The position numbers and the translations under genes were made by a program. Under the pieces are notes generated by a model, which worked only from the letters and a program-made list of their open reading frames with translations, searched no databases and was not told the origin of the DNA. Below are positions 58,629 to 64,000 of a stretch of DNA of 64,000 nucleotides, piece by piece; position 1 is the first letter of the stretch, and every line of letters begins with the position of its first letter. This stretch comes from Humulus lupulus (taxonomy: Eukaryota; Streptophyta; Magnoliopsida; Rosales; Cannabaceae): the NCBI RefSeq assembly GCF_963169125.1, contig NC_084793.1, positions 38,094,578 to 38,158,577 of the forward strand, given 5' to 3'.

Positions 58629-59344
58629 ACCCGCATCCTACGCACGCCACGCCATCAACAGGCTTTCCAAGGAGGTCTCGCGAAGGAATAGGAGCCATGC
58701 CATGGACTTCAAAGTCTTAGTGGCATGGAAGCCACGCCACTAGGTGGCCACACGAGTGGGACGACACGCCAAGGGAGCCGTGTCCACAAGGGGCTCGCGA
58801 GGAAGGCGTCTCGCCTTGCACCCTCAGACATCTGCTGAGGCCACATGCCCATCACCCATGCTCATGAGTGACCTCAGGGTGCTACAGGCATCCCATGCCA
58901 AGGACCCGAGAGCCTCGCCGCACGTCACGACCACTGCATGCACCAAGTGTCCCATTCCCTACGCCTTGAAGACCCCAATGCTTAGAGATCCGGGTACGAG
59001 TCGAATGGAACATTCATGTACGATCTAGTAATGGGTACGACCCTTAAGACCCTGTATGTCGAAGTACGGACACCCGTACCAGTGGGGGCGTGGGAATGCT
59101 GGAATAAGAGTTATGGCCCGTACATCTACGACCAGGAGTCAGAGTCGACACCACAACCACCTGCGCCACTATGTCTGTCCCCACTCCACTGACATGGGTA
59201 CGGACAAGTAGTGGAGACATCCTCCTGACGCCTGCCCCTGTACTGGATGCAAGACCTCAGCTTCTGAAACCACTCTCCTGACAAAGTACTTATGTACCAT
59301 TTGGTCTCCTGGACCACCATGTATCCCAGGCCATCAGAGCCTAC

Positions 59345-59377
59345 TATAAAAAGGACCCCTCTCCCACATGAGAGGGG
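59345..59377 (+). promoter_or_regulatory. TATA box and downstream hairpin in the 5' LTR
   Basis: TATAAAAA at 59345-59352 is followed by CCCCTCTC (59356-59363), loop CCACAT and GAGAGGGG (59370-59377), a perfect 8-bp GC-rich stem. Transcription would start about 25-35 bases after TATA, so the hairpin lies at or just upstream of the RNA 5' end. Confidence 0.7.
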
Positions 59378-59551
59378 GTTGGAAAATTCATTGTAAGCAG
59401 AGGCTATTGAGAAATATACCAAGACTTGCTTCATCATTTATCTGTGTTTACTTTTCCTTAAAGTTTATTCTCAGTTCTTATATAAACATCACCTGACTTA
59501 CCTTTGAGTCTTCCGATCTAATTTCGTTGACGAGATTTCACCGTCAACAGT

Positions 59552-59570
59552 TTGGCGCCGTCTGTGGGAA
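59552..59570 (+). other. Primer binding site of the gag-only element
   Basis: TTGGCGCCGTCTGTGGGAA follows the LTR by two bases. TGGCGCCGTCTGTGGG is a site I know from plant Tat-type elements. Confidence 0.85.
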
Positions 59571-59617
59571 GAACAAGCATCAAGCCAGCGTTCTTCCATC
59601 ATTTCCAGCAAAGAAAG

Positions 59618-61105
59618 ATGCTAAGACGTTCAAAACACCTATGGCAAATACAAGATGATGAGGTTCTCCGGGATGAAGTGGAGCGGAGGGCTGCCCAGAA
59701 AGACCCCCCTCCACCCAAACATGGAGGCAGACCGGAGGAGTCTCTTCCCCCAAGGGAGGAGAAGGAAGCATCATCCCCGACCATCCGGCCCGACGGAGGT
59801 CATTTGGAGCCGCCAGTACATTCACTTCACCAGCCCCCGGTAGCACCACGCTCAGGCCACCAAGACCCAGGTCCATCAGCGCACGGGCCAAACAAGAGTC
59901 CCGGGGTGCGCTCGGTAAGTTCAAGCTCAAGGACTCGCCTCTACAGGGATGAGATTCAAGAGTTACATAAAAAGACTCGAAGGCTGGAAACCCAGATAGA
60001 GAACATGCAAGAGGTTTTAAACGACCTACTGCGAGGAAAGTCAAGCACACCCCCTCCTGTGCGTAAACAGAAGGAGCATGAAAAAGGGGAAAGCACTGTC
60101 CCCGTAGATGATGGGGGAACCCAACTTTCCGCCAGTAAAACCCCCCAGACAAAGTATCAGGGGGGACCTAGGCCAACAAAAGGTCCCCAGGAGCAAAGGC
60201 GGAGGGAAGGTGATGGTCGTAAGAACGAGGTCGAAGTCCCCTCAAAAAAGGCACCCCCTGGCCTAAGAAAAGAGCTCCATGGGGAGAGGTCAGAAGTAAG
60301 AGACGTACCCCCCACGGTTCCGTCGAGGGACACAACCAAGGCAAGGGATCAGCCCGAGACCCCGCAAGACTCCTTATGCAAAAAGTGGAGGGGGCTAGGC
60401 ACCAAAATGCGAAGCCCTCGGGGCAAGATCACCACAGCACTTGGGGGGCGCATGGATGACGGAGAATTCGACCGTGATTCACCCTTCACAAGGGAGATTC
60501 AGGCTGAACAAATGCCCATTGGCTTCAAAGAGCCTCGCATGACTCCGTACGAGGGTACTACAGACCCAAAGTATCACTTAGACTCCTTCAATAACTTGAT
60601 GAGGTTAAGAGGGGTCAACAGCAGAGTAAAGTGTCATTGCTTCGTTGTTACGCTTAAAGGAGTGGCGTACAAGTGGTTCAGGAGGTTAAGACCAGGAACA
60701 ATCAAGTCATGGAAACAATTCTCTAATGAATTTCTTCAGTAACACCATACAGCATGTGGCTACATCATGCCGATTACCAGCCTCGCTAACATCAAACAAG
60801 GCGAGAATGAAAGTTTGAAGGACTACATCCATAGGTTCGGTATAGAAGCAACAAAGGTGGGAGATTTAACCAAAGTGGAGCTCAAGATGGCTATTACAGC
60901 TGGAGTTCGTCTAGGAAGCAAGTTATGGAGTAACATGCTCAAAAGAGAAGTTTCGAATTTGGACGACTTCGAGAGAGAGCACAGAAGTACATACGTGTGG
61001 AAGAGGGCCATAAGAACTTCCATGTCGAAGAAAGCGAACCTTCCTCCAGTGGCCATACTACCACTATGTTTGAGGATTCCATATAGAAGGGGGGCATCGC
61101 GCTAG
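59618..61105 (+). pseudogene. Tat-like gag of the non-autonomous element
   Basis: From the ATG at 59618 (MLRRSKHLWQIQDDEV) the frame runs 374 codons to a TAA at 60740. It covers a Pro/Glu-rich N terminus, a coiled-coil stretch (DEIQELHKKTRRLETQIENM), a basic linker and the first half of the gag core (MPIGFKEPRMTPYEGTTDPK, HCFVVTLKGVAYKWFRRL, SWKQFSNEFLQ). The stop lies within the core, probably CAA to TAA. The same frame resumes (ITSLANIKQGENESLKDYIH, ITAGVRLGSKLWSNML). Near 60975 a frameshift puts the ERAQKYIRVEEGHKN tail in another frame. No zinc knuckle is evident. The frame open from 59552 starts at TTG inside the PBS and is not the start. Confidence 0.88.
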
Positions 61106-61179
61106 AGGGGTCGCTAACCATGTTCGAGATCGAACGAAGACCCTCTAGCCATGAAAGTCCCCATCCGAGGGGAAATCAC

Positions 61180-61560
61180 CTCCAAAGTAGACGCCTCCAA
61201 AAAGGGCCTCCAAAGTGGACGCCTCCAAAAAGGGTCTCCAAAGTGGACGCCTCCAAAAAGGGTCTCCAAAATAGACGCCTCCAAAAAGGGTCTCCAAAGT
61301 AGACGCCACCAAAAGGGGTCTCCAAAGTAGACACCTCCAAAAAGGGTCTCCAAAGTAGACACCTCCATAAAGGGTCTCCAAAGTAGACGCCTCCAAAAAG
61401 GGTCTCCAAAGTAGACGCCACCAAAAAGGGTCTCCAAAGTAGACGCTTGCAAAAGGGGTCTCAAAAGTAGACGCTATCCAAAAAGGTCTCAAAGTAGACG
61501 CTTTCGAAAAGGGTCTCAAAGAAGACGCTTGCAAAAAGGGTCTCAAGGAAGACGCTTGCA
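61180..61560 (+). repeat. 28-bp tandem array in the interior, about 13 units
   Basis: Units have the form GACGCCTCCAAAAAGGGTCT followed by CCAAAGTA; starts at 61190, 61218 and 61246 fix the period. The right-hand units become more diverged (GACGCTTGCAAAAAGGGTCT). Frames on the minus strand are artefacts of the period. Confidence 0.93.
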
Positions 61561-61845
61561 AAAATAGTACTATGCCTAATGACGAGAAGGACGCTTCTCG
61601 CAAGATATAATAAGCGCGCGCGAAGATATATAAAAGGATAACTAGAACCCAAGGGGTCAATATATCCTTATAGGTGCAACCAAGGCGCACCACAGAAGGA
61701 CCTACCGAACCCCCTTTCGCGTGGGTTCCAAAGGACCTCGAACATGATAAATATAAAAAAAAAAAAAGAAAAAAGAAGAAGAATAAGAGAATAATAAAAA
61801 GGAACGGAAGAGTCTACAAGAACGCCTAAAGGCCTCCCTATAGAC
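61561..61845 (+). other. 3' untranslated interior of the gag-only element
   Basis: Contains GCGCGCGCGAAGATATATAA near 61614 and an A-rich/purine stretch (about 61750-61800: AAAAAAAAAAAGAAAAAAGA). No reading frame of note. In intact Tat elements pol would be expected before this position. Confidence 0.5.
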
Positions 61846-61856
61846 TGGGGGGCAAG
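61846..61856 (+). other. Polypurine tract of the gag-only element
   Basis: TGGGGGGCAAG directly precedes the 3' LTR and is strongly purine-rich. Confidence 0.8.
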
Positions 61857-63370
61857 TGTGGATGCCGAAAATCCACCAAGAAAAAAAATCCCTAGTACAT
61901 GGTAAAAATACAAGGCTAAAGGTCACTTAGTCACATTATCAGGCTCAGACCTATAAGTCTTGTGAAACTGAGAGATTGTCCCAAGGGAAGCATCACTTAG
62001 TGAGCCATGAAGTGTGGCCTTTGTGGATGCTCAATATTCCATGCCCATAAAAGACTCAAAGTGTATGCTTAGGCCCCATTAAACGCCCAAAAATATGGAT
62101 GGGTTGGGGTGACCCCGAGCCACTGTTGCCTCTCGTTCGGCAACCTTGATGGCCTTGCGCGCGCCAGCATCAGGCGAGGCCACCCCCTCGCGCGCACCAG
62201 CACCAGGCGAGGCCACCCCTTCGCGCGCGCCAGCACCAGGCGAGGCCCCCTGCCTCGCGCGCGCCCAGCACCAGGCGAGGCCACCCCCTCGCGCGCGCCA
62301 GCATCAGGCGAGGCCACCCCTTCGCGCGCGCTAGCACCAGGCGAGGCCACCCCCTCGCGCGCGCCAGCACCAGGCGAGGCCCCCTGCCTCGCGCGCGCCC
62401 AGCACCAGGCGAGGCCACGTGTCCCGCGCGCGCCCAGCACCATGCGAGGACCCGCAACCTACGCACGCCACGCCATCAATAGACCTTCCAAGGAGGTCTC
62501 GCGAAGGAATAGGAACCATGCCATGGACTTCAAAGTCTGAGTGGCATGGAAGCCACGCCACCAGGTGGCCACACGAGTGGGACGACACGCCAAGGGAGCC
62601 GTGTCCACAAGGGGCTCGCGAGGAAGGCGTCTTGCCTTGCACCCTCAGACATCTGCTGAGGCCACATGCCCGTCACCCATGCTCATGAGTGACCTCGGGG
62701 TGCTACAGGCATCCCATGCCAAGGACCCGAGAGCCTCGCCGCACGTCACGACCACTGCATGCACCAAGTGTCCCATTCCCTATGCTTTGAAGACCCCAAT
62801 GCTTAGAGATCCGGGTACGAGTCGAATGGAACATTCATGTACGATCTAGTAATGGGTACGACCCTTAAGACCCTGTATGTCGAAGTACGGACACCCGTAC
62901 CAGTGGGGGCGTGGGAATGCTAGAATAAGAGTTATGGCCCGTACATCTACGGCCAGGAGTCAGAGTCGACACCACAACCACCTGCGCCACTATGTCTGTC
63001 CCCACTCCACTGACATGGGTATGGACAAGTAGTGGAGACATCCTCCTGACGCCTGCCCCTGTACTGGATGCAAGACCTCAGCTTCTGAAACCACTCTCCT
63101 GACAAAGTACTTGTGTACCATTTGGTCTCCTGGACCACCATGTATCCCAGGCCATCAGAGCCTACTATAAAAAGGACCCCTCTCCCACATGAGAGGGGGT
63201 TGGAAAATTCATTGTAAGCAGAGGCTATTGAGAAATATACCAAGACTTGCTTCATCATTTATCTGTGTTTACTTTTCCTTAAAGTTTATTCTCAGTTCTT
63301 ATATAAACATCACCTGACTTACCTTTGAGTTTTCCAATCTAATTTTGTTGACGAGATTTCACCGTCAACA
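61857..63370 (+). repeat. 3' LTR of the gag-only element, 1514 bp
   Basis: It starts TGTGGATGCCG and ends CACCGTCAACA. It matches the 5' LTR apart from the array length and about 2% substitutions, many of them C/T or G/A. TATA at 63166-63173 and the hairpin at 63177-63198 are conserved. Confidence 0.93.
62158..62452 (+). repeat. GC-rich 33-bp tandem array, 9 units
   Basis: The same unit as in the 5' LTR, half as many copies. The CCCCCTGCCTC variants are units 3 and 7, and the terminal CCACGTGTCC and CATGCGAGG units are identical in kind to those of the 5' array. Confidence 0.95.
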
Positions 63371-63463
63371 ACCCTTAAGTTCCTTGTAAATTATATTTCC
63401 ATGAACTTTAATCACAAAAAAGAGTACTCAATCATTTAACCCGTTTAACAAAGCTATAAGGTT
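63371..63463 (-). repeat. Probable continuation of the copia-type LTR
   Basis: ACCCTTAAGTTCCTTGTAAATT follows the element end and would join naturally to ...CATAAATACC before it. The copy ends where the next LTR-like sequence begins. Confidence 0.45.
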
Positions 63464-64000
63464 TGTTTCCATAAAATATGTGCATGATGACGTGGCATGT
63501 TTTAGAGGCACATCACGTGGCTGGTTATTGATGAAGACTTGGTCGACCAACGACCAGGATATCGAGAGGAAATTAAAGTTGCTCGATAGGCGCAATTAAT
63601 ATGCTGAGCAGTAGGAAAAGAAGATGTGCAGACACATGCGAGCAGATCTATTCGTAGGACCGAAGCAAACGCTCGGGGATAGTTATGAGTTAGATATTCC
63701 CAAGATATTTGATTATTTTTATATGTAAATATCATTATTTATGTTATTATTTGGTTATGCTTGTAACACAAGTTAAGGACGACCCATAGGCCCATATGTA
63801 CATCCTTGAGCCTATAAATATAACTCATGAGATTGATTTATTTCATGCTCAATATTTTGTATTTAGAGAGAACAAGTGCTTTTATACATGATCTTTGTAG
63901 TCAACTTCGGAGCTTGTGAAACTTAGTAAACCCTAGTTTGCTGATCGCAGATTTTGGAGTCTACATCAATAAAAACACTAAGTGGATGTAGGTTATTACT
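63464..64000 (+). repeat. Tat-type LTR, cut by window end
   Basis: It probably starts TGTTTCCATAAAATATG. It contains CCTATAAATATAAC (TATA, about 63811) and ends in the window with CTAAGTGGATGTAGGTTATTAC, the block shared with the LTRs at 48969 and 54440. The 3' end is outside the window, so its status is open. Confidence 0.6.
63811..63821 (+). promoter_or_regulatory. TATA box in the right-end LTR
   Basis: CTATAAATATA lies about 170 bases before the shared CTAAGTGGAT block, similar to the spacing in the solo LTR at 54440. Confidence 0.6.

Larger units (their letters stand above)
57737..59549 (+). repeat. 5' LTR of the gag-only element, 1813 bp
   Basis: It starts TGTGGATGCC and ends CACCGTCAACA. 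It consists of about 300 bp of unique sequence, the 33-bp array, then about 920 bp of unique sequence with TATA and leader hairpin. It is 299 bp longer than the 3' LTR, matching nine extra array units. Confidence 0.93.
57737..63370 (+). mobile_element. Gag-only non-autonomous LTR retrotransposon (TR-GAG-like)
   Basis: It is complete from LTR to LTR: 5' LTR (1813 bp), PBS, gag, a 28-bp repeat array, PPT and 3' LTR (1514 bp). The interior is only 2.3 kb and contains no protease, RT, RNase H or integrase. Flanks are ACCAT and ACCCT, four of five matching. Outside the tandem arrays the LTRs differ at roughly 2% of positions by eye, so it is younger than the copia element. The gag and PBS are of Tat type. 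Mobilisation would need pol proteins from an autonomous relative. Confidence 0.92.

Noticed and set aside
57949..58743. Long overlapping open frames on both strands, rich in Ala, Arg, Pro and Gly
   Set aside because: They are translations of a 33-bp stop-free tandem repeat in six frames; the same occurs in the second LTR at 62069-62688.
59580..60152. 190-codon minus-strand frame opposite the gag
   Set aside because: Shadow of the GC-rich gag coding strand with no recognisable domain; true antisense ORFs in Tat elements lie after pol.
61114..61693. Minus-strand frames with repeated LETLFGGVYFGDPFW-like units
   Set aside because: Artefacts of the 28-bp tandem array; no homology to a protein family is evident.
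1..64000. Assignment to a particular plant species or family
   Set aside because: The element mix suggests a flowering plant, but LTR families cannot be matched to a genome without a search.

Overview
The window is transposon-dominated DNA from a flowering plant. The evidence is plant Ty3/gypsy lineages (Tekay/Del-like chromoviruses and Tat-like elements), a plant Ty1/copia element of the Ale/Retrofit type, a plant L1-type LINE end with a zf-RVT domain, hAT-type and foldback MITEs, and initiator-tRNA primer sites. I found no convincing host gene, tRNA, rRNA or CRISPR array. Nearly every long open frame is part of a broken retroelement or the product of a tandem repeat. Species cannot be named from the sequence alone.

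Layout. 1-8336: a minus-strand Tekay-like gypsy element cut by the window start (3' LTR, relic pol, gag with zinc knuckle, PBS, full 5' LTR). 8337-11527: a repeat-rich LTR-like block, a shortened Tekay LTR and a piece of Tat-type gag. 11528-16256: a plus-strand Tekay-like element cut off at the start of RT. 16257-19611: a piece of a copia-type LTR, then the gag start, PBS and LTR of a minus-strand Tat-like element. 20052-25034: a full-length but frame-broken copia element with two LTRs. 25035-36637: AT-rich DNA with MITEs, a ~600-bp near-perfect foldback, a GGTTGCA minisatellite, and an inverted-repeat element that received a 5'-truncated LINE.

36638-about 54200: one plus-strand Tat-like element (LTR, PBS, gag, PR, RT, RNase H, integrase, then an antisense extra ORF). 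It has been split by at least five later insertions. Three of these have perfect 5-bp target duplications (CTGAC, GAGTG, TTCAG), one has an imperfect duplication, and one is flanked by an unusual 36-bp duplication. 54440-55728: a solo LTR (duplication CAAAC) sitting at a unit boundary of a 41-bp tandem repeat. 56496-63463: a copia-type LTR split by a complete, young-looking LTR element at 57737-63370 that carries gag but no pol. Its LTRs contain a GC-rich 33-bp tandem array of 18 units in one LTR and 9 in the other. 63464-64000: the start of another Tat-type LTR, cut by the window end.

How it fits together. No pathway is encoded. The window is a stratigraphy of insertions: the Tat-like element is the older host, and solo LTRs show that later elements were removed by LTR-LTR recombination. 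The gag-only element at the right end is the most interesting unit. It has both LTRs, TATA, a leader hairpin, PBS, PPT and gag, but must have borrowed reverse transcriptase and integrase from an autonomous partner.
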